Below the pieces are notes generated by a model, which did no database searches, was not told where the DNA came from, and saw only the letters and a program-made list of their open reading frames with translations. The position numbers were made by a program, and so were the translations under genes. From positions 36,519,932-36,583,931 of the forward strand of contig OX439052.1 in assembly GCA_949317995.1 (NCBI GenBank): a stretch of 64,000 nucleotides of DNA, read 5' to 3'. Shown one piece after another: positions 21,440 to 33,631 of the stretch. Origin of the DNA: Acholoe squamosa (taxonomy: Eukaryota > Annelida > Polychaeta > Phyllodocida > Polynoidae). Position 1 is the first letter of the stretch, and every line of letters begins with the position of its first letter.

Positions 21440-22330
21440 TTTCATGTGAGTTGATGTCCTTCATACAAAGCTGTCAGCTCCAGGTTCTATAGAGGGGGTA
21501 AAGACCCTGGAGTTGATGTCCTGCATACGGAGCTATCAGCTCCAGGTTAGAGGGCTTAGTACGAGCTTAGTACTGAGGCCTAGTGCATCCGCCATTGCTA
21601 TATCTGGGAGCTGGCAAGATAAGGACTGATAAGAACCAGCATGGTGGGTACTGGGTGTTAAATAATGTACCCAAATAATTCTGCAGTGGCTGGAGGGAGG
21701 CATCTCATTAGTTGATATTGTATCCCGGGTCAGCCCTATAGAGGTGGTATAGACCATGGGAGTTGATGTTCTGTATACAGAGATGTCACCTCCAGGTTCT
21801 GTAATAGTGCTATAGACCATGGGAGGTGATGTCCTGCATACAGAGCTATCAGCTCCAGGTTCTATAGAGGATGTAAAGACCATGGGATGTGATGTCCTGT
21901 ATAGAGAGCTATCAGCTCCAGGTTCTGTAGAGGGGGTATAGACCATGGGAGGTGATGTCCTGTATACAGAGATGTCACCTCCAGGTTCTATAGAGCTGCT
22001 ATAGACCATGGGAGGTGATGTCCTGTATAGAGAGCTATCAGCTCCAGGTTCTATAGTGGTGATAAAGACCATGGGAGGTGATGTCCTGTATAGAGAGCTA
22101 TCAGCTCCATGTTCTATAGTGGTGATAAAGACCATGGGAGGTGATGTCCTGTATAGAGAGCTATCAGCTCCAGGTTCTATATAGGGGGTATAGACCCTGG
22201 AGTTGATATCCTGCATACAGAGCTTTCAGCTCCAGGTTCGATAGAGGTGGTAAAGACCATGGGGGTTGATATCCTGTATATATTGGTGTCAGCTCCATCA
22301 CCCCTGACGGTGATGGTGGATAAACCATGG
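21440..22330 (-). repeat. 63-bp tandem repeats in the left arm
   Basis: About 13 units of ~63 bp, each with GACCATGGGAGGTGATGTCC and AGCTCCAGGTTCTATAG. Because 63 is a multiple of three, the minus strand stays open for 226 codons (21536-22216) as 21-residue repeats around YRTSPPMVY. There is no start context, domain or splice evidence for a real protein. Confidence 0.8.
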
Positions 22331-23609
22331 GAGCTGATGTTGGTTTTCAGCTCCTGGTCCTAATCTGATGGTGAAGGACTCTATAGCAGGCCATCAGCTC
22401 CAAGTCAATGCGATATACCATATTTCCCCGCGGACAAGCATTAAGTTGTAAATTGGTCGGGCGTAAACACGCAGCAGGCTATTTCATGAAAAAAGCAGCC
22501 TCCCACTTTGCATTATTCCTCACATAAATCTACCAATTATGTTTCAATATCCCATCTTTTACCTACAGATTACAGTCTGATTTATTTTCAAAGTAGTTTT
22601 TACACGGGGCCCCATCAATACATGGAGAAATATGGTATTCACTATGGGAGTTGATGACCTGTATGGTGGGGTGTCAGCTCCTGTACCATCAAATGATATA
22701 GGTAGTATCTGGAGCTGATGACCTATTAAACAGGTCATTAGCTTCAGTGCTATCTAACACCCTGTTATTACCTATAGCTGACAGCCTAGCATACAGACCA
22801 TGAACTCCAGTAACATCACCTACCATAGTAACACCTGGAGTTGGTGCCTTACTATAGTGGTCATCACTTACAAGTTCCAGTGCTACATAGCAATAAAAGT
22901 ACATGGGGACGATGCCCTACTATAGAGGCCTTCACCACCAGTACTCTACACCTGAGTAGGACCCGAAGCTGACACCCCACCATACAGGTCATCAACTCCC
23001 ATAGTAAACACCATATTTCTCCATGACATGGCCAGGCCCCGTGTAATAGCCAATAAATGTTACGTTTTAGGCCATAACTCCACTTATATGTAAGGTAGTT
23101 AGACAATTTCTTCACGGTAAAATTTGTACTCATGTCCCATCTATTAAAACTACTTTGAAAATAAATCAGACTGTAAGCTGTAGGTAAAAGATGGGATATT
23201 GAAACATAATTGGTAGATTTATGCTAGGAATAATGCAAAGTGGGAGGCTCCTCTTTCATGTAATAGCCTGCTCCATATATAAGCCTGACCAATTTACCAC
23301 TTAATGCTTGTATAAGCCTTGGCTTATACATGGGGAAATATGATATATCGCCTTGACTTGGAGCTGATGGCCTGCTATAGAGGCCTTCACCATCAGATTA
23401 GGACCATGGTTTATCCACCATCACTGCCAGGGGTGACGGAATAGGGGGCTTAGGGTGGCCATGCCCCCAATCTCAGACTAAGGGGGCCAGACTTTATTTT
23501 GCACCCCCCAAATTATGAAACCAATATACACTGTTATGGTGAACTTGGTCATTTGCTCCCCACCTGACCCGTGTCGGCTCCCCTGAAGTCACATTGCTTC
23601 CGACACCCC

Positions 23610-24460
23610 TGACTGTGCCTGGAGCTGACACCACTCTATACAGGACATCACCTCCCATGGTCTATAGCACTATTACAGAACCTGGAGGTGACATCTCTGT
23701 GTACAGGACATCACCTCCCATAGTCTACTCTATACCCCCTCTACAGAACCTGGAGCTGATAGCTCTCTATACAGGACATCACATCCCATGGTCTTTACCA
23801 CCTCTATAGAACCTGGAGCTGATAGCTCTGTATGCAGGACATCACCTCCCATGGTATATAGCACTATAACAGAACCTGGAGGTGACATCTCTGTATGCAG
23901 GACATCAACTCCAGGGTCTACACCCCCTATATAGAACCTGGAGCTGACAGCTCTGTATGCAGGACATCACCTCCCATGGTATATAGCACTATTACAGAAC
24001 CTGGAAGTGACATCTCTGTATACAGGCTTCAACTCCCATGGTCTATACCCCATATATAGAACCTGGAGCTGACAGCTCTGTATGCAGGACATCACCTCCC
24101 ATGGTCTATAGCACTATTACAGAACCTGGAGGTGACATCTCTGTATACAGGACATCAACTCCCATGGTCTATACCACCTCTATAGGGCTGACCCGGGATA
24201 CAATATCAGCTAATGAGATGCCTCCCTCCAGCCACTGCAGAATTATTTGGGTACATTATTTAACACCCAGTACCCACCATGCTGGTTCTTATCAGTCCTT
24301 ATCTTGCCAGCTCCCAGATATAGCAATGGCGGATGCACTATGCCTCAGTACTAAGCCCTCTAGAACCTGGAGCTGATAGCTCTGTATGCAGGACATCAAC
24401 TCCAGGGTCTTTACCCCCTCTATCGAACCTGGAGCTGACAGCTTTGTATAAAGGACATCA
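23610..24460 (+). repeat. 63-bp tandem repeats in the right arm
   Basis: Inverted counterpart of the left-arm array, on the plus strand. Here the reading frame is broken into pieces (23594-23809 and 24038-24376), which argues against a conserved protein. Confidence 0.8.
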
Positions 24461-25698
24461 ACTCACATGAAATCCCCATTTCCCTCCCAATAAAAAAAAA
24501 AATTGCCTACCCCGCTGAAATATAGGCCCCCTATTCCTATCCACCACCTCTGCAATTGAGGTGTGTACAAATGATGTTATGCATTTTTCGACCATTTTTG
24601 ATCCCCCCGTCATGTTTTTTGCCAATATTGCAATGCTGAAGGTATATGGAAAATTAATCCCATCATGCCGGGCCTAACCCCCCTCCCGCTACCCCTGCAT
24701 GATGTCATTTGTATCAAATGAATAGCCTAACAGATGCTCCCTCATCCACCCCTCCCCCCAGCCAGACTGAAGTGAAAGGGGTAAACACCCTATCCCCACT
24801 TGGCAACATAGAGGGGTTAGGAGTCTTTTCCACTCCCCCCCCCCATTTTATTCTTTAGGGAGTGGTCTTTATTCATCAACAGCGGGGGTGGTGGGTTTTT
24901 GTGCGGATGCCAGAACATTTTTTACGCACCCCCTCTCAACAGCAGTAAAAACAATTTGCGCACCCCTGCGCCCCTCTTTGATCTATAGAAGAGTTCAGGC
25001 TTTTTGTTAAAAAAAGGGTCAAATTTTTACACCCCCCCCCTCAAGAAGGGTCAAAATTTTTTACCCCCCTCCTCGGAGTGGTCTGAATATTTTACGAACT
25101 CCCCCCTCAAACCCACCACCACCCTCCCCCCGTTGATAAATAATGACCACTCCCTTTAATAGTAGGGCCTGGGCTTTTTCGCTTAAAAAAGGGGTGAAAT
25201 TCTTTGTTCCCCCTAAGGGAGTGATCATTTTTTTTTATAAAAACAGAGGGGGGGGGCTGGTGGGTTTATGCACAGACGCGGGGAAAAAAATTGACCCCCC
25301 CCCTCTGAAGACAATTAAAATTATTTTGACCCCCTCATTAGAGGGGTGGAAAAAATTCCGCCCCCTGGTCAAGGAGTTGAAAAAATTCTTACCCCCCCTC
25401 AAACCCACCAGCCCCCCCCACCTGTTGTTAAAAAATGATCACTCCAGGTTTGAATTTTTTTTTCCTAGAAAGTCTAAACCCCCTCCCCCCCCCCCCCATG
25501 TTAAAGAACTGCCACTCCTGCACCATTCCCAAAGTACACCATCCCTACAGTAGATAATATATGCTCCCTCACCTAGTGATGATGGAATTGCGCGCTGCAA
25601 GCAGCGCGCACCATATGTGCCTATTGAACACACCAATGTATAGCTACCTAGACACTGACTGGGAGTTGACGGCGGAGTTGATGCCCCGTTATACGATC

Positions 25699-25857
25699 CA
25701 GTCCATACCTCGAATGATCGTATGATCGTCGTCACTGCGGACCTCTATGGTGGTCCGAGATCTTGATGCCGGGGAACAGCTGAGTCCCTTTAAGTTCAGT
25801 AGGTGCTATAAACCCCTGTGACGGAACGGACTAGGGCTATTGAATCTACCCTGTAAC
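25699..25857 (+). promoter_or_regulatory. Short 5' region of the SLC35G-like gene
   Basis: Only about 160 bp separate the palindrome from the start codon. It holds a GC-richer stretch (TCGTCGTCACTGCGGACC) and GCTATAAACCCC at about 25805, a possible TATA-like element 53 bp before the ATG. It is unproven. Confidence 0.3.
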
Positions 25858-26853
25858 ATGGAGAAGTTCAGGAAACTTTACAATGAAAGGCAACTCTCAG
25901 GGTTTCTTTCAGGCCTTGGAGCAGGTTTCGCTGATGTCCTTAGTGCAGCCTGTGTGCAAAAGCTTGGTGATGCTGTGCCACCGTTCGAACTGAATGCTGC
26001 TCGATTCTTTACACAAATCATCATGTCCTTCTTTATGGTAGTCTGCACCAGGAAGACATTAAAAGTAGCACCAATTAAAGTGCACTGGGTGCTGGTCAGC
26101 ACCATCTTATGTGTTTTGGATAACACCTTTTACTTTACATCAGCCGAGTATCTACCTCTGGGAAACCTGACCATCATGCATGTGACTCTGCTTTACACAG
26201 GAACGCTACTCATGTCAAAACTACTATTGGACCGGGATATCCACTTGGTGCAGTGTGTGATATTTGTGGTGATACTGGTTGGACAATTCATGCTACTCCA
26301 GCCATTCAATATCATAAGCACAGGCAGTAATACCAGTGGAAGCTATGATGGAGCAAGGACTATCAAGCAGGATGGATCTGATAACACCATAGCTGGATAT
26401 ATGTTGGTGACTGGATCTTCAGTAACATGCGTTATTAAAGCCTTTGTGTACCGGTTCCATCTGAATGAAGTACCGACAAGCGTTCTTGTGTTCTGGGTGG
26501 GCGTGCTGGGGCTAGTAGTATCCCTCCTACTTATGGTGTACATGGAAAGTCCAGTTCTACTCACATCAGGACTGGCACTCCTTCTTCTAGCAGGACATGC
26601 TGTGTTTGCTTCTGCACATACCATTCTGGTGATTTATACACAACAAGAATTGAATCCAGTCATCTATGGCATCGTGATGAATAGTGAAGAAGTGTTTGGA
26701 TTTCTTCTGCAGTATTCACTTCCACAATTACTACTGCCAGGACATAGAAATTTACTGGAGGGTGTGGGAGCTGTTATCGTTATGTCTGGTATATTTGCTT
26801 ATGTCGTCACAGATTTCAAAATAAAAAAGGTCACATCATTAGAAAATATGTAG
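25858..26853 (+). CDS. SLC35G-like EamA-family membrane transporter, intronless
   Basis: A single open frame of 331 residues from the ATG at 25858. The frame extends 18 nt further upstream only through a TTG, so I chose the ATG. The product is very hydrophobic, with about nine or ten membrane segments in two halves of the EamA/DMT fold. Typical landmarks are a short N-terminal cytoplasmic stretch, GFADVLSAACVQKLG, ELNAARFFTQ and NTFYFTSAEYLPLGN, and a hydrophilic loop with N-glycosylation-like NTS near residue 160. This is the drug/metabolite transporter superfamily, closest in layout to SLC35G/TMEM20-like proteins. The substrate cannot be told from sequence. There are no introns, which may mean origin by retroposition. 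It starts 160 bp after the right arm of the palindrome. Confidence 0.8.
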   Translation: MEKFRKLYNERQLSGFLSGLGAGFADVLSAACVQKLGDAVPPFELNAARFFTQIIMSFFMVVCTRKTLKVAPIKVHWVLVSTILCVLDNTFYFTSAEYLPLGNLTIMHVTLLYTGTLLMSKLLLDRDIHLVQCVIFVVILVGQFMLLQPFNIISTGSNTSGSYDGARTIKQDGSDNTIAGYMLVTGSSVTCVIKAFVYRFHLNEVPTSVLVFWVGVLGLVVSLLLMVYMESPVLLTSGLALLLLAGHAVFASAHTILVIYTQQELNPVIYGIVMNSEEVFGFLLQYSLPQLLLPGHRNLLEGVGAVIVMSGIFAYVVTDFKIKKVTSLENM

Positions 26854-27070
26854 AACATGGTCTCTGTTTGGTATATATTACTACAAGATTTGGTAGTTCA
26901 TGATCCTACCCCCTCATTTCCGTGCATGATGGATATTTGGTTAATATTTGGGAAATTTGAGAACTAAGGCTTTTAATGCTCCTGTCCTTAAATATTACAC
27001 TCCCAATGCTGTCTCATATATGAGGATCCTTGAATTTGTAATCTCTTCTCAGTGGCATGATTTATGTGTC

Positions 27071-27538
27071 TGTAGTGTTCTACCCCTCGATGTTCAATCG
27101 AATCTTTCGATAAACAACGAAGAACAACTATTCAGGTTCCAGTTAAAACTTTATTGTCTAATAACACATAGGCATCAGCCGTTCTCGATCACAGTTACAG
27201 GTGGCAGAGTTTGAACTCTAAATCAGGTTCGACACTAGGCCTTCTAGTGTCTACAGTTGATATTCCACATACACCTCCTCTGTGCAGCAGCACAGTGGAG
27301 TACTAGAATATGGTAGCCGGGCAGCCGCCAACCATCGCTTACAATGGTCAGTCGGGGCTGGACTGACTCCGAGGAAGGCCGTACAACGGCCTTATATACA
27401 CTGGAGTCGAGGGCCACGTGACCAAGTGGTGACGTGGCGCCGGACTCCAGCGCCCCCAGGCGTCGGGTAATAGAGGTGCTCTCGACGTCGCCCACGAGGA
27501 CCACGAAGGTACCTCGAAGACGACGCGGGACCACCACA
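27071..27538 (-). mobile_element. Solo LTR, minus strand
   Basis: This 468-bp segment reads TGTGGTGG...CACTACA on the minus strand and is flanked by the 4-bp duplication TGTC (27067-27070 and 27539-27542). It has a TATA box on the minus strand (27393-27399) and an AATAAA signal (complement of 27150-27155) in the right order. No internal retrotransposon sequence adjoins it. Confidence 0.8.
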
Positions 27539-28261
27539 TGTCTATTGATATAATGTGTAATGAATAAATCATAGCATCACTTTGTGGCATTTAAAGAGAT
27601 CACTTCAAGGTATACTAGTATCATATTCCATCTGTGGAAGGATTACGTTGTATAACAGAAAGCCTTGTTTATGTATTGCAATGCATACATGGTATAAGTT
27701 AAGATGTGTGACGATTATAATTTAAGCTTTTTGATAAAGTCAATAAAGATATAGATGTTAATCAGAATCAGGGGTGGACACATTTTGAAAATCTGGAGCC
27801 AATGCAGCAGCAGTTGTAGCTAAGACACAGGGTCGGAGAAGCCTTGGTACTAGAGATGAAAAAGATGTGAATCGAGGACATTGAAAAGGGGGGTGATGGA
27901 TCCACCGAAAGTGAAGCACAGTGAATTTGCAAGTCCAGTGAAGAAATTATGGTAGGATGACTGGGGGGGGCGTACTTCCAGGAAAATTTTGAATTCTAGA
28001 GGGCATTTGGTGCATTTTTAGACCCCATTTCGGAAGGGGACTGTAGTTATTTCCTACAAAATTCAGAAAGGGAGACTGAGGGTAAATATGACAAAGGCTG
28101 AGGGTGGAGGGTTGGTGGGTCAGGGGTGAGGGCAGGAGGATAGGGCTGGGTGTTTGACAATTTTTACCCCACAACATGGAAGGTGTGGGGTAAAACTCAA
28201 TTGAATCCCCCCCCCCTCAGTTCTATGGGCCTAAGTAATGAGAGACAGGAGATTCCTCTGG
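27539..28261. other. Intergenic, no gene seen
   Basis: AT-rich unique DNA with G-runs near 27963 and C-runs near 28207. No supported gene. Confidence 0.4.
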
Positions 28262-28448
28262 AGGGCGGGCTTCCCTAGCCCACTTAAAAGGGTCTACTTC
28301 TTCTCTTTCCTATCCCCTCGGGATGTGTGTGGTGCACATATGCGCGGGCACTGACACATTCCCCTGTGAAATAGTGTAATGTAGTTCTCGCCATGAATAT
28401 GACCTTAGCTGTCGAAATGGCGTTAAACATCTATTACTCACTCACTCC
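28262..28448 (+). mobile_element. SINE 3' part, copy 1
   Basis: Shares about 185 bp with 32055-32242, including CCTAGCCCACTTAAAAGGGT, ATGCGCGGGCACTGACACAT and CCTTAGCTGTCGAAATGG, and ends in a short ACTCACTC tail. The tRNA-like head is missing, so it is a 5'-truncated copy. Confidence 0.75.
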
Positions 28449-29890
28449 TCTGGAGGGCCATTTCGACATCTCAGAATGGAGGTCCCTCTAAAAAAAAGAC
28501 CTTTGAAAATGTAGACTCCAACTGGGGTATTCCCAGGCCTCAGACACCGTTGCTCTCTCTGTTTCTGCAGATCTGCAATAAGATAATCCTTGTTTTTTCC
28601 CTCAGGAACACTGATCATCATCACTGAGCTACAGTAAGATCATCTCCTGCCCCACCCCATGGAAAATTGATAAATTCTAGAAGTAAAATGGTGCACTTTG
28701 GAGAGTTCTATGAACATAATTGGATGCTATATTGGATTACAATGGTAAGGAGACAGTATCACTGTCATGAAATGTCATTTATTTCTGGAATGTCGAAATG
28801 TTTGGGGGGGGGGTAAAAGACTTGCCCCTCTCCAAAAGAAAAGTTTGGGGGGGGGGGGTCCTCTTAAGTATATGTGGAACTGATGAGTGTGCACTCCACA
28901 ATCTCCTTTTAAAGGGAGGGGGCAGTGAAAAACCAGGGACTGAGAAAGCAGGAAAAAGAAAATGGAGGGGTCAGCAGTCAATAATTCTGATGAGGCTTAG
29001 GAAAATGGGAAAATTTCGAAAATTTCAATGTCAAATCATGCATTCTGATGACCTCTGGGAATGACTTCATAATAACTTCATAACTTTGGTTCTAGTAGGA
29101 ATATTTAAAAAAACCTTTCACTGTTGGAAAGCCTAGGATCTGGAGAAGGAAATACCACTCTAGCTGTCACCAATTTCAAGGCAATTGTAACCACATTTTG
29201 TCTACATGGCGACAGTTGCCCACCCCTGCGTAATAATGAAAGATCCATCCTCTATGGTTAGCCCTTGGATTATAGGATTTTTGACTCAACATTTTGGGCG
29301 GCCAGAGGTAAAAAAAAAAGTTTTTGGGGATGCGTATTCAGGAAAGATCGAGAATTGTTGTGTGTTTACCTGTTATCACGGACCGTCTTTTTCTTTTTTT
29401 TTTGTTACTAATCTTGAAAAATCTGAGGCCAGAGGTTAATTTTTTATTTTGCCCAAAATCTCGGCGGCGGATCTGTATTCCAAGTTATTATCGGTTATTA
29501 TAATAAAACGGCCTTGTCTTGCAATCATGATCACGCCTCTAATGGAACTTATGGAATTGTTGTATTCATATCATGTAATTTCCTTTTGCCCTGAGCCTTT
29601 CAAGATTCTCGATGTCAAAATATACTAGAATTTACATTCATTTATAGAAAAGCATTTGTATTCACTTGTAGAAACGGATTCTGTACAACTCACCACCTGC
29701 CCGCCACGACTTTCTTTTACCCTTTTTACCCCAATACAAAAGTTCTTTTAGGAATAATTGTTTTCATAGAAAGATGGCTAATGTAAAACGCTGCACCGTG
29801 TTACCCCCATGCGTAGGCAATCCACCGGCGACCACACTAAGCCATTAAGAATGCTGTCAAGCTACATTCCACACTGGGATGTTGTCAACA
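28449..29890. other. Intergenic, no gene seen
   Basis: Low-complexity G-runs at 28801-28858, otherwise unique AT-rich DNA. The short ORFs here have no domain or codon signal. Confidence 0.4.
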
Positions 29891-29925
29891 AAGAGAGATG
29901 CCTAACATGAAACCCTGCACCCCAG

Positions 29926-30616
29926 CATGTTACCCCTCAGCATGGTACCCTCCAGCATGGTACCCCCAGCATGGTACCCCCAACATGGTACCCCCAGCAT
30001 GGTACCCCCCAGAAAGGTACCCCCAGCATGGTATCCCCAGAAAGGTACCCCCCAGCATGGTACCCCAGCATGGTACCCCCCAGCATGGTACCCCAGCATG
30101 GTAGTTCCCCAGCATGGTACCACCAGAAAGGTACCCCCCAGCATGGTACCCTCCAGCATGGTACCCCCCAGCATGGTACCCCCAGCATGGTACCCCCCAG
30201 CATGGTACCCCCAGCATGGTACCCCCAGTATGGTACCCCCCCAGCATGGTACCCCCCAGCATGGTACCTCCAGCATGGTACCCCCAGCATGGCACGCCCA
30301 GCATGGTACCCCAGCATGGTACCCCCCAGCATAGTACCCCCCAGCATGGTACCCCCCAGCATGGTACCCCCCAGCATGGTACCCCCAGCAAGGTACCCCC
30401 CAGCATGGTACCTCCTGCATGGTACCCCCCAGCATGGTACCCCCCAGCATGGTACCCCCAGCATGGTACCCCCCAGCATGGTACCCCCCAGCATGGTACC
30501 CCCAGCATGGTACCCCCAGCAAGGTACCCCCCAGCATGGTACCCCCTGCATGGTACCCCCCAGCATGGTACCCCCCAGCATGGTACCCCCCAGCATGGTA
30601 CCCCCCAGCATGGTAT
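29926..30616 (+). repeat. 13-15-bp minisatellite, unit CCCCAGCATGGTAC
   Basis: About 48 units of CAGCATGGTACCC with 1-3 extra C, with variants CAGAAAGGTACC and CAGCAAGGTACC. The lengths change the frame, so long ORFs (135-230 codons) appear in all frames of both strands as PPAWYPQHGT- or GGTMLGG-type peptides. These are by-products of a stop-free unit. Confidence 0.95.
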
Positions 30617-30619
30617 GAT

Positions 30620-31677
30620 GTACCCCCACTACTTGTAGTATATATACATGAAGAAAATTTTAATGTGCCATGCTGAAGCCTTTAACTCTGGTCCCTCCAC
30701 ATGCCATGCCAACTTGCTACTACTGTACTACATATTCTGGTGTAGATAAAGATCTGTCTTAAAGATGCAATTTCAACTAAAATGACTTTTTGGGGAGTGA
30801 TAATTGAATTGTACTATTGTTAATGTTGCCTGTTTCCCAAACAGAAATCTATTGAGAAATCTAGATGATCAATACCTAATTTCTATGGCGGGACATGAAG
30901 GATTATGGACACCAGTGTTGTGTTAAATGCATCGTTTATATTGTTTAAGTTTTACATTTTAGTCATGATTTCATGCTGGTCAAATACAGAGAGGGATAGT
31001 CGCGAGACTACCAAAATCTCTACTCACAGATTTAATATGGAGCGCGTTGTGCACAACAGCGTGACTATGAATACCGGGACGTATTCTACAGGAAATGTAA
31101 AAGGATTTCTTATTAGTTAAGTTCTACAATAGTAGGGTGCTCCACCAGCTGTTCCCTACTATGATAGGTACACTACCTGTTTAACTACCTGCCTTTACAT
31201 ATTACCTACTGTAATTTGTAAAGTGTTGCATTCTATAACATATCATTTCCATTAACTCTTTGGAATAGGAATGAGCAATATGTGAACCTTGTGTTTAAGA
31301 TAAAACTAAGGATAGGCAGTGTATCTTTTACCCACAAGGTCCCACTCATGGGCCATTAAGTATCCAGTCTACACAGGTGATTACTGACCCATGACATACC
31401 AAACACTTGCTATGTTATCCGGTGGTTTTAGTGTCGACCTACAGTGAAAATTCTGTGCCATCTTGTGCATATTTTAACAAGAAATACATTGCACATGGTT
31501 TTAAAACTTTGGCAGAATTTATAGAAATTACATACAAATGTGACATGCCTGAGAAATGACAAAATTTTAGTTGGGATACGATCTTTAAAAGGCCATCATG
31601 TCATTTTTTTAATTACAGGGCACCTGCACCTACAGGTAAAAGAATATGTCATTCCCTTGGCTGCTTGTAAATTGATT
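30620..31677. other. Intergenic, no gene seen
   Basis: AT-rich unique DNA. No gene, RNA or element ends recognised. Confidence 0.4.
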
Positions 31678-32242
31678 GCCTGGTAAGCTCAGTTGGGAGA
31701 GCAGAGGTTTCCAAATACAGGGGTCGTGAGTTTGATCCCAGCTCAAGCCTACATTTTGTAGTTGCATTGAGCCTGCTGGTTCTAGTAATGAAGTTGCAAC
31801 AGGTACATTGCAACAGGTACAGTCACAGGGGAACAAGCTCCATTCATAAATATTCATTAGCACATGAGGGAATGCACCAACCAGAGAGGCCCCTTCCTTA
31901 TGGGAAAATGACCAGGATCCTGGATCATTTTAGAGGAGGCATTGCAGTGATTTGATGTGAAATCTTCCAGGCCCACTATAGGGCCTGGGAGATCGAGGCT
32001 GATCCCACCATGGTAGCCCCATAATGTTTTCTGTTTTCTCCCTGTCACCTATAACGGGCCTCCCTAGCCCACTTAAAAGGGTCTATTTCTCCTCTTTACT
32101 ATCTCCTCAGGATGTGTGTGATGCACATATGCGCGGGCACTGACACATTCTAATGTGAAATTGTGTAATGTCATTCTCGCCATGAATATGACCTTAGCTG
32201 TCGAAATGGCGTTAAACATCTATTACTCACTCACTCACTCCC
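31678..32242 (+). mobile_element. Long tRNA-derived SINE with (CACT)n tail
   Basis: The head resembles a tRNA: A box TAAGCTCAGTTGG and a degenerate B box GAGTTTGATCCC about 40 nt later. A central body of about 300 bp follows, then the 3' module shared with 28262-28448 and, inverted, 38694-38885. It ends in ACTCACTCACTCACT. Confidence 0.75.
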
Positions 32243-33631
32243 TGTCACCTATGACGTCATTGGTGACATCATGCTGCCTCAGTGACGTCACCCGCAGTGG
32301 CTAGTGATGTTGCCATGATCTATGAGCGCAACTCCTATCCATGGTCCTTGCCACATTTTTCTTGTTTACCATCAACCCACTGCCACTATCAGACTCTCCC
32401 CATACACAATCTAATTTTGGTTTTATCTAGATTTTGTAAATATTCAGATCAGTTTTACCAGAAATATCTAAGAAATATCTACCATATTTACAAGGTCATG
32501 ATGGTCATGATTATGATGACAACTGAAAGAAAGACCTTCATTGAAATAGTCTCAAGACAAGGAAGACCTATTTTGATTCTAGACCATGTTCCTGTAGCGG
32601 GCAGGAAGGGTAGCTTAACCGAAAGATGACCGCATACATAGAGTTGCCCACGTTCTGTGGGCCTTGGGTCCTTATGTTGTTCAAATAGAAGTGTTAAATA
32701 CCAGATGAAATGATGTCCTCTGATATAATTATTTAGAAATTATGGTTGTATAATGATACACTGAAATAAAACAAGTACAAATGTCTAAATAATTATCTGT
32801 CATTGGCATCTTGGGAAAGCTTGAGGAGCTATTAGTCTCAGAGATATCAGGTATTACAAATCCCTTATTGAAAACCTGTACAGGAACCGACATCGTATGG
32901 GAAGCTAGCCTATGCTCTAAGGCTAGTGGGATTGCCTGTGGAGCTCGTCACTTTTCCCTCTTTAATGATTCCTTTGACCACTAATAAGGATTTGATTTTT
33001 TAAATGTAGACCACTGCAGTACTTCATATTGATATTGCTTTATTGAGATAAGACTACAAAGACATCGTGAACACACAGACTTTATTGTGACCATATCAAC
33101 CCAAAATTAGTGGGGGTACATATACTGTTTGTGTCCTTTATAAAGATTGCCGTGAGCATGTTTTATTCCCCAGTGGCCATAGCTGTGGCTCCACTGTGTG
33201 ATGATAACAGAGGATCAGAGAAAGTCTCAGATATCAAAGGTAGATGGAACATTCTCTAGAACATCTGGAGGAGACACAGCATATAATTATAATAATTAAG
33301 TGATCTGCACCACCTGAACTGCTGTGATTCTTGCAATAATATCATACCAGTATATTTGAGTCCCCACTTAGGCCTGAACTCCACTTGCATCACATGGGCA
33401 TATTATGCTATCTGCGACTATTTTCATTAATTGTTCTTTTTGTTTTTGTTTGCCTTTCAAGATGAAACAAGCACGGCAGCGTAACTTGAAATTGCTACAA
33501 CATTCACACAAAATTAAAAATAATGTAAACAACAACAAGAAGAACAAATGATTTTGGGGAGTCGTAGATAACATATGTATATACGTGTGTGTGTGGAGCT
33601 ACTGGAGATCTGGCTTTATGTAGAATACACG
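32243..33631. other. Downstream region of the gamma-glutamyltransferase gene
   Basis: No independent gene. On the minus strand, AATAAA signals (complements near 33033 and 33080) lie about 550-600 bp after the GGT stop codon and may end its 3' UTR. Confidence 0.4.

Larger units (their letters stand above)
20061..25698. repeat. Large foldback: near-palindrome with ~2.6-kb arms
   Basis: The left arm (about 20061-22680) and right arm (about 22960-25698) are inverted copies around a loop of about 270 bp. Matching points are CGTATAACGGG at 20064 and its complement ending at 25695, GGGAATGGTGCAGGAG near 20373 against its complement near 25520, and the AAATAAATCAGACTGTAA region near 22570 against 23160. 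The outermost few hundred bases are more diverged except for the extreme ends. The arms contain G-rich/C-rich hairpin-forming tracts and 63-bp tandem repeats. No transposase is visible. It could be a foldback transposon or an inverted duplication. Confidence 0.85.

Noticed and set aside
25840-25857. Upstream TTG start of the transporter
   Set aside because: Nuclear genes rarely start at TTG, and the ATG at 25858 gives a normal short N-terminus.
29902-30676. Six long ORFs (85-230 codons) on both strands
   Set aside because: Low-complexity products of a stop-free minisatellite in all frames.
32282-32629. 115-codon plus-strand ORF
   Set aside because: No domain or repeat logic, compositionally like its surroundings, and no splice or start evidence.
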